Assembly: GCA_944320685.1 (NCBI GenBank)
Contig: CALUIK010000003.1
Coordinates: 177,259 to 241,258, forward strand
DNA length: 64,000 nt
Source of the DNA: an uncultured Alistipes sp.
GTDB taxonomy: Bacteria; Bacteroidota; Bacteroidia; Bacteroidales; Rikenellaceae
Direction of reading: 5' to 3'
The translations under genes were made by a program, and so were the position numbers. Positions 9,493-17,720 of the stretch are shown here, in pieces. Position 1 is the first letter of the stretch. Each line of letters starts with the position of its first letter. The notes under the pieces were generated by a model, which saw nothing but the letters and a program-made list of their open reading frames with translations, was not told where the DNA came from and searched no databases.

Positions 9493-10740
9493 TCAATTCA
9501 CGACACGGTAGCCTCTCCATCCGTAATATGCGCAAAATACGAAGCATATCAGTGGTATCAAGTAGGCCGTGGCGTATGCCTCGGGGTTATGGTTCATGAA
9601 GTATGCCGTCAGCTGCGGCAGGCATGCGTTGCCTATGATGGCCATCACGAGGAAAGCCGATCCGCTCTTGGTATCGTCGCCCAGATCGGTTATGGCGAGG
9701 GCGAATTGCGTCGGGTACATGATCGACATGAAGAACGAGACCCCGATCATGGCGTAGAGTCCCACCATTCCGCCGTAACACATGATCACGCCGCACAAGG
9801 CTATGTTTACGATGGCATATGCCATGAGCATTCTTTGCGGTTGGAAGCGGGACATCAGGCCTGTACCGATCCAGCGCCCCAGCAGGAACGCGAGCATGTA
9901 TAGGCCGAAAAATGTCGTGGCCTGCGACTCGGGAATACCCGCATACGTACAGCAATAGACCAGAAAAAGGCTGTTTATAGCCGTCTGGCCGCCGTTGTAG
10001 AAGAATTGGCAGATGACACCCCAACGCAGGTGGCGCCTTTTCAGTACCCCGAAATTGATGAGCGGGCCCTTGCTGTCCTTATGTTCCTCCTCCGGAATCG
10101 ACGGCAGCCGATAGAAGAATATGATTACGGCAATGAGTATGAGCAGACCGGCCAAAAACAGGTAGGGTATTTTCATGGCGTCGGTTTCGAACTGTATATA
10201 TGCGTCCCATCCTCCCGGGTAGTCCTGCGGCAGCGATTCGCGGGTATAGTGTTGGCCGCTGAGTACCAGCTTGCTGAGGAACATGGCCGAGACGAAGGCG
10301 CCCAGCCCGTTGAACGACTGGGCCAGATTCAGCCGCCTCGATGCCGTGTCGGGCGCACCAAGTACGGTGACATAGGGGTTGGCCGCCGTTTCGAGGAAGC
10401 ACATGCCGGTAGCTATGACAAAGAATATGCCCAGATATGCCCAATACGACTTGATTATTGCGGCGGGGAAAAACAGCAGTCCGCCCATAGCAGCCAGCAG
10501 CAGGCCGAAGATAATGCCCGATTTGTAGCTGAACCGTTTCATGTACATAGCTATCGGGATCGGGAATATGAAATAGGCCAGCCAATAGGCGGTCTCGGTG
10601 AAAGAGGCTTCGAACGTGTTGAGCTCGCAGGTCTTCATCAGCTGCCGGATCATCGTCGGCAGCAGGTTGCTGCTGATTGCCCATAGGAAGAATAGGCTGA
10701 AAATAAGCAACAGAGGCACGAAATATCGGTTCTTCTTCAT
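9493..10740 (-). CDS. fucP: FucP-type MFS sugar:proton symporter
   Basis: A 415-residue major facilitator with about 12 hydrophobic segments in the inner membrane. It carries FucP-family hallmarks: FSLFFLWAISSNLLPTMI in TM1, the FLETAANPYVTVLG segment, and RRLNLAQSFNGLGAF, which contains the conserved Asn-Gln pair. FucP of E. coli imports L-fucose and also L-galactose (family knowledge), which suits this locus. Its ATG overlaps the TGA of the upstream amidohydrolase gene (ATGA), so the two are translationally coupled. The following dehydrogenase gene is 48 bp downstream. It has normal length and no frame break. The exact sugar is inferred. Confidence 0.9.
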   Translation of the reverse strand: MKKNRYFVPLLLIFSLFFLWAISSNLLPTMIRQLMKTCELNTFEASFTETAYWLAYFIFPIPIAMYMKRFSYKSGIIFGLLLAAMGGLLFFPAAIIKSYWAYLGIFFVIATGMCFLETAANPYVTVLGAPDTASRRLNLAQSFNGLGAFVSAMFLSKLVLSGQHYTRESLPQDYPGGWDAYIQFETDAMKIPYLFLAGLLILIAVIIFFYRLPSIPEEEHKDSKGPLINFGVLKRRHLRWGVICQFFYNGGQTAINSLFLVYCCTYAGIPESQATTFFGLYMLAFLLGRWIGTGLMSRFQPQRMLMAYAIVNIALCGVIMCYGGMVGLYAMIGVSFFMSIMYPTQFALAITDLGDDTKSGSAFLVMAIIGNACLPQLTAYFMNHNPEAYATAYLIPLICFVFCAYYGWRGYRVVN

Positions 10741-11660
10741 TCTGACATATTTTTTATGTATGGCAGTTCGGGCAGTGTGCCGAACCCGTAGAACGAACGT
10801 GCGTTTTCGCCAAGGAACAATGTTTTCTCCTTGTCGGACAACTCTTTCGTCTTAACGATGAAGTCGTACGACATGCGGTAGGTGATGGCAGTGATGGTGC
10901 GCGGATAGTCCGATCCCCACATCAGTTTCTCCATTCCCACCTCGTCGGCGGCGCGGCGTATGGCCCTGACGGCACCGGCGAACGGGTAGAACTCGTCGTT
11001 GAAGAGCCACGTGATGCCGCCCGATTCGATACGTACGTTCTCATGGCGTGCCAGCCGTATCTGCGACAGCCAATTGCGCCCCGTCGCCATCCCGAAGTGG
11101 CCTATGGCAACCTTGAGGGCAGGGCACTCGGCAATGGCCTCCTCCATCTCGCCAGCCTGTACGTCGTCGTCCGCAAGGTCTATCGACAGGATCATGCCGC
11201 GGCTCTCCATCATGCGGAACATACGCATCATCTCGTCGCTTGCCAGCGACACCCTGCCGCGTTGCGTTATAAGGCGGTTGGCGGGGATCTTTATGGCCTT
11301 GAACCCGCGGTCCGCCAGTTCCTCCGCCTGTGCGTAGAACCCGGGCCTGCGGAACTCGCACATGCCGCATACGAAGAAGCGGTCGGGGTATCTTCCCGCC
11401 ACACGTTCCAGATAGTCATTCTGGAATCCGTCTATGAACTCCTGCGTAACTACGGCGGCAGCTACCTGCGCATAGTCCATGTTGGACAGGAAGACCTCTG
11501 CCGTATTGCGCCCGTCGGTCATAAACGGCGGCAGCATCTGCCGAACCTCGCCCATGAACAGTGAGCGGCCGTTTTCGAGCGTACGTATCGGCAGGCCGTC
11601 TACGGCCGTATCCTGCCACAGCCACAGGTGGGAGTGTGCGTCGATGATAACTCTGTTCAT
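10737..11660 (-). CDS. amidohydrolase-family sugar lactonase (COG3618-like)
   Basis: A 307-residue TIM-barrel amidohydrolase. The metal-site HxH is in IDAHSHLWLW at residues 7-16. A Lys-containing strand GFKAIKIPANR, IGHFGMATG, and a late Asp in KLMWGSDYPR complete the pattern. COG3618 members near fucose and galactose genes hydrolyse L-fucono-1,5-lactone and L-galactono-lactones (family knowledge). It lies 8 bp after the aldo/keto reductase that would make the lactone and overlaps fucP by 4 bp. The inferred job is to open the 1,5-lactone to the aldonate in the cytoplasm. There is no signal peptide. Family assignment is strong; lactonase activity is supported by context only. Confidence 0.85.
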   Translation of the reverse strand: MNRVIIDAHSHLWLWQDTAVDGLPIRTLENGRSLFMGEVRQMLPPFMTDGRNTAEVFLSNMDYAQVAAAVVTQEFIDGFQNDYLERVAGRYPDRFFVCGMCEFRRPGFYAQAEELADRGFKAIKIPANRLITQRGRVSLASDEMMRMFRMMESRGMILSIDLADDDVQAGEMEEAIAECPALKVAIGHFGMATGRNWLSQIRLARHENVRIESGGITWLFNDEFYPFAGAVRAIRRAADEVGMEKLMWGSDYPRTITAITYRMSYDFIVKTKELSDKEKTLFLGENARSFYGFGTLPELPYIKNMSE

Positions 11661-11667
11661 ACCGCCG

Positions 11668-12600
11668 TCACGAGTTTGCCCAGCTTACGCGCTGCTGGTC
11701 GCCGATGATCTCCTTTACCTTACGGACCAGCGCCCAATCTATCGGTTCCTCGATGTAGCGCAGGTTCTTGAGCACGTTCTGCGGGTTGGCGGAACTGAAC
11801 AGCGTGGTGCTTATGCGCGGGTTGCTTACGGCATACTGCATGGCGAGTTTCTCGATAGGGTAACCCTGCGCGTTGCAGTATTCGACGGCCCTCTTGCACG
11901 CCTCGACGAGCGGGGCGGGAGCCGGATGCCAGTCGGGCACGCCGCGCTGTGTCAGCAGTCCCATCGACAACGGCGATGCGTTGATTATGCCTATGCCCTT
12001 TGTCTCGAAATAATCTATGTAGTCGGCGAGTTTGTCGTCATTGAGCGTATAATGGCAGAAGTTGAGGACTGTCTCGACCGTACCGGCAGGTACGCGGTCG
12101 ACGACCCACTGGAGGTTCTCCAACTGCAAGTCGGTGATCCCGACATGTCCCACAATACCCTTGTCGCGCAGGGCCACCAACGCGGGCAGCGTCTCGTCCA
12201 CCACCTGCTGCAGGTCGGCGAACTCGATGTCATGCACATTGATCAGGTCGATGTAATCGACATGCAGGCGTTCCATACTCTCGAAAACACTCTCCGTGGC
12301 CCGTTTCCCCGAATAGTCCCACGTGTTGACGCCGTCATGGCCGTAACGCCCGACCTTTGTCGACAGAAGATAGGCATCGCGCGGCAACTCCTTGAGAGCC
12401 TTGCCTAAAACCGTCTCGGCCTTGTAGTGGCCGTAGTAGGGTGATACGTCTATGAAATTCATCCCGTTGTTCACCGCCGTATATACGGCCTCGATGGCTT
12501 CCGTTTCGCGTATGGAACGGAATACGCCTCCCAGCGACGATGCCCCGAAACTCAGGCGGGGCACTCTCATGCCTGTTTTTCCGCAAATCGAATACTCCAT
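11668..12600 (-). CDS. aldo/keto reductase, L-galactose/L-fucose 1-dehydrogenase-like
   Basis: A 310-residue AKR. The catalytic tetrad is visible as Asp and Tyr in FIDVSPYYGHY (about residues 47-57), Lys in LLSTKVGRYG and His in NVHDIEF. Over its whole length it reads like plant L-galactose dehydrogenase as I recall that protein: FGASSLGGVF, VDRVPAGTVETVLNFCHY, GIGIINASPLSMGLLTQRG and PDWHPAPAPLV all have near-identical counterparts. These enzymes oxidise L-galactose, and often L-fucose, at C1 with NAD(P) to the lactone. It is the first gene of the six-gene run to uxaA and is separated from the mutarotase gene by 171 bp. The ATG follows CACACATC without a clear SD. Role is well supported by motif and context. 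Confidence 0.88.
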   Translation of the reverse strand: MEYSICGKTGMRVPRLSFGASSLGGVFRSIRETEAIEAVYTAVNNGMNFIDVSPYYGHYKAETVLGKALKELPRDAYLLSTKVGRYGHDGVNTWDYSGKRATESVFESMERLHVDYIDLINVHDIEFADLQQVVDETLPALVALRDKGIVGHVGITDLQLENLQWVVDRVPAGTVETVLNFCHYTLNDDKLADYIDYFETKGIGIINASPLSMGLLTQRGVPDWHPAPAPLVEACKRAVEYCNAQGYPIEKLAMQYAVSNPRISTTLFSSANPQNVLKNLRYIEEPIDWALVRKVKEIIGDQQRVSWANS

Positions 12601-12771
12601 GATGTGTGTATTTATATAAAGTTATTGTCAGAACTATACTTCGAGTCGGGCGGTTGCGCTCCCCGACGGCCGTACCGGCTGTGCCGTGATATTTTTTGCG
12701 GCGGTATTACCGGCGGTGTATGGTCCGTTTGAGGCGTCTCATGTAGTGGCCTGTAAAATATTTGCGGCCGG

Positions 12772-13158
12772 TCAATCGTCATACAGGTAGAACATACGCT
12801 CCATCATCGTCCATTTTTCGGAGGAGGTACTCGACGGCGCGCATTCTTGAAAACGCGCGACATGCTCTTCCCACTCCTGTTGGCGCGGCAGGTGTGCCAA
12901 GCGGGACATTGCCTCGTCCCAATCGAAATCGAGTGGCGTTTCGACAATCATGAACAGAGTCGGACCGAGTATGTAGATCTCCATCTCGAGTATGCCGACC
13001 GCGCGGATGCCGGCCCGAATTTCGGGCCACGCCTTCTCGATGCTGTGAATACGTCTGTATTCGGCGATCAGCTCGGGATTGTCTTTCAAATGCAGCGTCT
13101 GGCAATACCGCTTTACCGGCCTGTCATAACTCCTTACCGTATAACCCTTTTCCGACAT
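12772..13158 (-). CDS. RhaM-family sugar mutarotase (L-rhamnose/L-fucose type)
   Basis: A 128-residue protein of the RhaM (DUF718) ferredoxin-like fold. It has the conserved YCQTLHLKDNPELIAEYR start, an active-site His in RIHSIEKAWPEI, the MEIYILGPTLFMIVET strand and the family ending in WTMMERMFYLYDD. RhaM-type enzymes interconvert anomers of L-rhamnose; relatives in fucose loci act on L-fucose (family knowledge), and L-galactose has the same ring stereochemistry. It lies 6 bp after the GH29 stop, so it is in an operon with that gene. It would supply the anomer used by the 1-dehydrogenase. Family firm, sugar inferred. Confidence 0.88.
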   Translation of the reverse strand: MSEKGYTVRSYDRPVKRYCQTLHLKDNPELIAEYRRIHSIEKAWPEIRAGIRAVGILEMEIYILGPTLFMIVETPLDFDWDEAMSRLAHLPRQQEWEEHVARFQECAPSSTSSEKWTMMERMFYLYDD

Positions 13159-13164
13159 GGCCCT

Positions 13165-14805
13165 TTATTTCTTTATCCTGAATACGGGGATGATCACACG
13201 CTTCGCTCCCGCCGGTATGGCAATCTCCAGACCCTCCTCCGTTTGGACGAACGCAACTTTGCCGTATCCCAACAAATCCACCTTGTTGATACGGTTCCTG
13301 TATAGATTGCCGCCTTCTGCCAGCGACTTTATCACGACTTTGTTTTCGTCGGGCCACGACAGTACCGTTGCGTACAGGTATTTCTCGGTCTGTGTGAAAC
13401 GTATATCCTGTGCCGAAGCTTTGCTGTATGTGCCCTCGTTGAAGCCTTGCGCGTTGATGCGTATATCCGAATCGGCTATTGGCCCTTCGCCGAAAATCGT
13501 CCACGGGCGTGTGCCATATATGGCTTCACTGTTGATCTTCATCCATTCGCCGAACTCGTCGAGTATCTTCTTCTCTTTCTCGTCGAATGTGCCGTCCGCA
13601 CGCAGAGGGACGCTCAACAGCAGGTTGCCGTTCTTGCTCACGATGTCAACCAGCAGCCTTGCGACATAGTCGGCAGGTTTGTACCAATCGTTTTCGTAAA
13701 TCGAAGTATTGTAGTGCCAGCCTCCGATGCATGAACATGACTGCCACGGTTGTTCGAGTATCTCGTTGGGGGCGCCGCGTTCGACATCCCACACCAAGGC
13801 CCTGCGCTGGTTTTCGTCGAGGATCTTGCCCAACATCACGGCTTCCAGTTTGCCGTTATGCGTCGCCATGCTGTGGTTGTAGAAATGTGCCGCTATCTTC
13901 AATCCGGCGTCGCTGATGGGGTAGAACGGCAGGACCGTAACATCGAAATAGAGCAAGTCGGGATTATAGCGGTTGATCACGTCGAGCGTACGGTTGTAGA
14001 AATTGGTGCAATACTCACGTGTCGGCAGGCAGGCACCATTGCCCCAAGCCCATTGGCTGTGGATGGCGCCGTTGTCCCAGCTGTTCTCGCTCAACGGGTG
14101 GTTCTGGGCGTAAAGGTCCTGCGGGTCGTAGCCTTCCCACCATTTGCCTTTGCCGTCGGCTTCCGTCAGTCTGCCGTCATACGGTATTCCCGCCTTCGGC
14201 CCTTCTGTGTCGTGCCGTTGTGACGGCTCGTACCACGTCCATGCATGGTCGGCATGCAGGCTTACGCCGAAATAGAGGCCATGCCTGCGGGCGGCCTTTT
14301 CCCATTCGGCCAGTATATCCCTTCCGGGGCCCATGTTCATGGAGTTCCACGGCTGATACTTGCTGTCCCACAGATCCATGTTGTCATGGTGGTTGCCCAG
14401 TGCGAAGAAATATTGTGCTCCGATCTTTTTATAGTATGCCACGAGTTTGTCGGGGTCCCAGTTTTCGGCTTTCCACAGGGGGATGATATCCTTGAAACCC
14501 ACCTCCGACGGGTGTCCGTAATTTTCGACATGATATTTGTACTCGTTCGAACCTTCCATATACAACGAGCGTGCCATCCAGTCCCCCGAACCTTCGACGC
14601 ATTGTGGTCCCCAATGGGCCCAGATGCCGAATTTCACGTTGCGGAACCACTCGGGAACACGATATCCTTTCAACGATTCCCACGTGGGTTCAAACTTCCC
14701 CTCCATCATCGGCTCGTCGTTCTCCGAAACCGGCACCTTGTATTCCTGTGCCGATAACGTTCCGGCCGTCAGTAGCATGATAGCAGGAATTATCGTCTTT
14801 ATCAT
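13165..14805 (-). CDS. GH29 alpha-L-fucosidase family glycoside hydrolase, secreted
   Basis: A 546-residue exported protein. The start MIKTIIPAIMLLTAGTLSAQ is a signal peptide with a Sec-type cleavage site after about residue 20. The GH29 barrel follows: VKFGIWAHWGPQCVEG, YFFALGNHHDNMDLWDSK, YQPWNSMNMGPGRD, and the nucleophile strand PDLLYFDVTVLPF, in which the Asp is the expected nucleophile. A C-terminal beta domain begins near residue 450. An in-frame ATG 7 codons upstream (14826) is possible, but a -7 box lies only 6-13 bp from it, so the inner start is preferred. GH29 enzymes release alpha-L-fucose and some also accept alpha-L-galactosides (family knowledge). It is divergent from araC. 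Confidence 0.92.
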   Translation of the reverse strand: MIKTIIPAIMLLTAGTLSAQEYKVPVSENDEPMMEGKFEPTWESLKGYRVPEWFRNVKFGIWAHWGPQCVEGSGDWMARSLYMEGSNEYKYHVENYGHPSEVGFKDIIPLWKAENWDPDKLVAYYKKIGAQYFFALGNHHDNMDLWDSKYQPWNSMNMGPGRDILAEWEKAARRHGLYFGVSLHADHAWTWYEPSQRHDTEGPKAGIPYDGRLTEADGKGKWWEGYDPQDLYAQNHPLSENSWDNGAIHSQWAWGNGACLPTREYCTNFYNRTLDVINRYNPDLLYFDVTVLPFYPISDAGLKIAAHFYNHSMATHNGKLEAVMLGKILDENQRRALVWDVERGAPNEILEQPWQSCSCIGGWHYNTSIYENDWYKPADYVARLLVDIVSKNGNLLLSVPLRADGTFDEKEKKILDEFGEWMKINSEAIYGTRPWTIFGEGPIADSDIRINAQGFNEGTYSKASAQDIRFTQTEKYLYATVLSWPDENKVVIKSLAEGGNLYRNRINKVDLLGYGKVAFVQTEEGLEIAIPAGAKRVIIPVFRIKK

Positions 14806-14831
14806 AATAATACGTCTTTTGTCCATATATA

Positions 14832-14839
14832 CAAAATTA
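14832..14839 (-). promoter_or_regulatory. -7 box of the GH29 promoter
   Basis: TAATTTTG on the minus strand fits TAnnTTTG, 27 bp upstream of the chosen GH29 start. The expected -33 site (about 14859-14862) has no TTG, as would suit an activator-dependent promoter with the direct repeats just upstream. Confidence 0.5.
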
Positions 14840-14868
14840 ACCATTGTCGGGAAAATATTGTTGAATAT

Positions 14869-14899
14869 TATCGACTTTCCATAGGACAATATCGACTTT
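14869..14899. promoter_or_regulatory. candidate AraC operator: two exact 10-bp direct repeats, 21-bp period
   Basis: TATCGACTTT occurs at 14869-14878 and again at 14890-14899, in the same orientation and exactly 21 bp apart, which is two helical turns. Flanking bases also agree (A two bases before, C two bases after). The pair is in the divergent GH29/araC region, 30 bp upstream of the GH29 -7 box. Paired direct half-sites at 21-bp spacing are typical of AraC-family activators. Confidence 0.7.
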
Positions 14900-15024
14900 T
14901 CGCGCCGGCAGTCGCTTGAAAAGGCTGATAGGGCCGGTTTGCGCCGTCTTTTCATGCGGTTACGTGTGCTATAGTCAGGCAAAATTCATAATTTTACTAC
15001 CGGAAAATTACTTGCTACCGACAC

Positions 15025-15879
15025 ATGGCCTCATTTATCGACCGATTGCATCCGCTCGTACTCAACGTAGGGTTAGCCGTCCACAATGCCGATTGGAACT
15101 GGAAGAACGTCAACAGCCCGTTCCACCGCCTGTACTATATTACCGAAGGGACGGCACAAGTGGTGATGCCGCAGACGACGCTCGACCTCAAGCCCGACCA
15201 TCTCTATTTCATACCGGCTTTCACCACGCACGGTTACGTATGCGACAGCAGGTTCGTACATTATTATATCCACATATACGAGGAATACGAGTCGAACATT
15301 CTTGACCAATGGGATTTTCCGTTCGAACTCGAGGCCGGCGGGATTGACCGCATGTTGTTCGCGCGTCTTGCGCAGATCAATCCCCACATGAAACTGCTGA
15401 GCTCCAACCCCGATACCTACGACAATAACCCGACGCTAGAGCAGGAGCTGCGGAAGAACCGCCAGCGGGCCCTGTGCGACAAGGTAGAGTCGCGCGGCAT
15501 TGTATACCAGCTGTTGTCGCGCCTGTTCAAGTTTGCCCGTCCCAAGGTGGTCACCAAGGACGAACGCATCGTGCAGGCTGTAGATCATATCCAGAGACAT
15601 ATTTTCGAGACCATAGAGTTGGAGACGATGGTGCGCCGTTCATGCCTATCGAAGGACCATTTCATCAGGTTGTTCAGGAAGGAGACGGGGCTGACGCCGC
15701 AGAAATACATCATCCGCAAAAAGGTGGAACGGGCACAGCTTATGTTAGTTACGCAGGAGGCTACGGTCAAGAATGTGGCTTTGGCATTGGGATATGATGA
15801 CGTCTCTTATTTTTGCCGGCTTTTCAAGAAAGTGACTGGCTGCCAGCCCCACAATTATCGCCGCAGCAATGTCGTATAG
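15025..15879 (+). CDS. AraC-family transcriptional regulator of the sugar locus
   Basis: A 284-residue regulator. The N-terminal cupin-type sensing domain (about residues 1-150) includes FHRLYYITEGTAQVV and LKPDHLYFIPAFTTHGYVC. The C-terminal double helix-turn-helix (about 185-282) includes ETMVRRSCLSKDHFIRLFRKETGLTP and VKNVALALGYDDVSYFCRLFKK, the AraC signature. It is transcribed divergently from the GH29-mutarotase genes, and the shared 219-bp region holds a 21-bp-spaced direct repeat. It very likely activates the adjacent operon in response to the sugar. The protein ends in a standard AraC C-terminus and a strong terminator follows. Ligand unknown; L-galactose or L-fucose inferred. Confidence 0.9.
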   Translation: MASFIDRLHPLVLNVGLAVHNADWNWKNVNSPFHRLYYITEGTAQVVMPQTTLDLKPDHLYFIPAFTTHGYVCDSRFVHYYIHIYEEYESNILDQWDFPFELEAGGIDRMLFARLAQINPHMKLLSSNPDTYDNNPTLEQELRKNRQRALCDKVESRGIVYQLLSRLFKFARPKVVTKDERIVQAVDHIQRHIFETIELETMVRRSCLSKDHFIRLFRKETGLTPQKYIIRKKVERAQLMLVTQEATVKNVALALGYDDVSYFCRLFKKVTGCQPHNYRRSNVV

Positions 15880-15923
15880 GTGTCGCGGCATGGTGCCGGT
15901 CGATGCGGAAGTGCCGTTGCGGC

Positions 15924-15963
15924 ATGACAAAGGGCGTCGGATCATTCCGACGCCCTTTGTCAT
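15924..15963. terminator. bidirectional terminator between araC and acyl-CoA dehydrogenase
   Basis: A perfect 17-bp inverted repeat (15924-15940 with 15947-15963) with a 6-nt loop. The core AAAGGGCGTCGG/CCGACGCCCTTT gives an A/T tract on both sides. It sits between convergent genes. Confidence 0.85.
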
Positions 15964-15982
15964 GAAATGTGCGTATTGAAGG

Positions 15983-17710
15983 CTATTTGCAGCCGCAGCC
16001 GTTGTTGAGGAATATTCCCTTCATGCATTCAAGCTGTTCCTTGTCGCCTCCGACGGTTATGCATGCCGCAGCCTGTAGGTTCTGCGCCTCGGCCATATCG
16101 AGATATACCGATGCCGATAATGCGGCGCGGCCGTCGCTCTTCGAATCCATCATCAACAGGTATGCTATGACGATACGCGCACCCGTTTCCACCAGATTGC
16201 GGGCGTGGTACGACTTGGCGTCGCCCTCCATCGCCGCCACGGCCTCGCACATGCGCTCGAACTCGTCTGTCATCTTGCGCAGGCGGACCTTGGCCTTGAC
16301 GCCTATGTCCATGACGGCTGCGTCGGCTTCGTATTCGCGTATGCGGCCGAGCAGCACTCCGCTGACGGCATAGCGTGCGGCGGCTACGACCTGCATCTGC
16401 GACGTTCCCTCGTATAGGGTCGTGACGCGGGCATCGCGGTAGAGACGCTCGACGGAGAACTCCTTGATGAAGCCCGATCCTCCGTATACCTGCACGGCGT
16501 CGTAGGCTACTTCGTTCGAATACTCGCCGGCCATGAGTTTGAGCATCGGGGTGAACATGTCGGCATATTTCGAGGCGCGGCGCATCTCGGCGCGCTCGTC
16601 ATCCGTAAGGTCGCTTTTCGCCGCCAGAGTCTTGGCGATGTCGACATACCTTGCCGTCTCGTAGAGCAGGGCGCGCGAGCCGTCGAGTTTGGCCTGCATG
16701 CGGCCGAGCATCGAGTATACGGCGGGGAAGGTGGCGATGGGCACACCGAACTGGCGGCGTTCGTTGGCATAACGTACCGCCTCACGCAGGGCCGCCTCCA
16801 TGATGCCGACCGACTGTGCGCCGATGTCGAGGCGTGCGCCGTTCATCATCGACATTACGTACTTTATCAACCCCAAGCCGCGTGAGCCGAGCAGTTTGGC
16901 CGGAGCGTCGTTGAATGCCAGCTCGCATGTAGGCGAGCCCTTGATACCCATCTTGTGCTCGATGCGGCGAACGGTGACGCCGCCCCAGCTGCGGTCGTAG
17001 ACGAAGCACGACAGTCCGCGGGCATCGGCCGTGCCGCTTTCGGAACGGGCCAGGACAAGTTTTATGTCTGCGTCGCCGTTGGTGATAAAGCGCTTGACGC
17101 CGTTCAGCAGCCACATGCCGCGTTCTTCGCTCCACGTGGCTTTCAGCATGGCCGACTGCAGGTCGCTGCCTGCATCCGGTTCGGTGAGGTCCATCGAGCA
17201 GGTGGCGCCGTGCGCGATGCGGGGGATGAACTCCGCCTTGAGTTCCTCGTCACCGAACTCGCGTATGATGTCCACGCACCCCTGCAGTGACCAGATGTTG
17301 CAGAACCCTGCGTCGGCGCGGGCAACCATCTCCGAGGCCATGACGAACAGTACGGTCGGGAAGTTGAGCCCGTCGTAGCGGCGCGGCTGCGTCAGTCCGT
17401 AGAGGCCCGACCGCGTCAGCATCTCGTGGTTGCGCTGTGTGCCCGAGGCGTACGTTACGCGGCCGTGCTCGCAGCGCGGGCCCTCGGCATCGACGTCGGA
17501 AGCGTTCTTTGCTATGGTGTCGGCGCATATCTCTCCCAAGACTTCCATTACCTTGTCGTATGAATCTATGGCGTCATTGAAGTTTTCCGGAGCTGAACGG
17601 TACTCGCGGCTCTGTGTATAGCCCTCCTCCTTGAGCGCGACGATGCGCTTCATCATCGGGTGCGTCATCTGACGCTTCAGCCTGTCGTTGTCCTTATAGA
17701 AATTGTTCAT
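15983..17710 (-). CDS. acyl-CoA dehydrogenase
   Basis: A 575-residue FAD enzyme of the acyl-CoA dehydrogenase family that would hand electrons to the ETF encoded just upstream. It has the N-terminal helical part, then CSMDLTEPDAGSDLQ (FAD and substrate motif, near residues 150-165), KRFITNGDADIKLVLA, and the C-terminal QVYGGSGFIKEFSVERLYRD and TTLYEGTSQMQ, whose Glu is the likely catalytic base. A C-terminal extension of about 130 residues makes it longer than the 380-residue short-chain enzymes, like FadE/ACAD9-type members. It ends CGCK with a Cys pair. The gene starts 10 bp after etfA stops, so it is the third gene of an etfB-etfA-acd operon. Acyl chain specificity cannot be read from sequence. 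Confidence 0.92.
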   Translation of the reverse strand: MNNFYKDNDRLKRQMTHPMMKRIVALKEEGYTQSREYRSAPENFNDAIDSYDKVMEVLGEICADTIAKNASDVDAEGPRCEHGRVTYASGTQRNHEMLTRSGLYGLTQPRRYDGLNFPTVLFVMASEMVARADAGFCNIWSLQGCVDIIREFGDEELKAEFIPRIAHGATCSMDLTEPDAGSDLQSAMLKATWSEERGMWLLNGVKRFITNGDADIKLVLARSESGTADARGLSCFVYDRSWGGVTVRRIEHKMGIKGSPTCELAFNDAPAKLLGSRGLGLIKYVMSMMNGARLDIGAQSVGIMEAALREAVRYANERRQFGVPIATFPAVYSMLGRMQAKLDGSRALLYETARYVDIAKTLAAKSDLTDDERAEMRRASKYADMFTPMLKLMAGEYSNEVAYDAVQVYGGSGFIKEFSVERLYRDARVTTLYEGTSQMQVVAAARYAVSGVLLGRIREYEADAAVMDIGVKAKVRLRKMTDEFERMCEAVAAMEGDAKSYHARNLVETGARIVIAYLLMMDSKSDGRAALSASVYLDMAEAQNLQAAACITVGGDKEQLECMKGIFLNNGCGCK

Positions 17711-17720
17711 GGTTCTCTTC

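Noticed and set aside
12601..12771. Strong promoter or second operator between the mutarotase and AKR genes
   Set aside because: Only TAACTTTA and a 6-bp hairpin GTCGGG/CCCGAC are seen; no good TAnnTTTG and no copy of the repeat.
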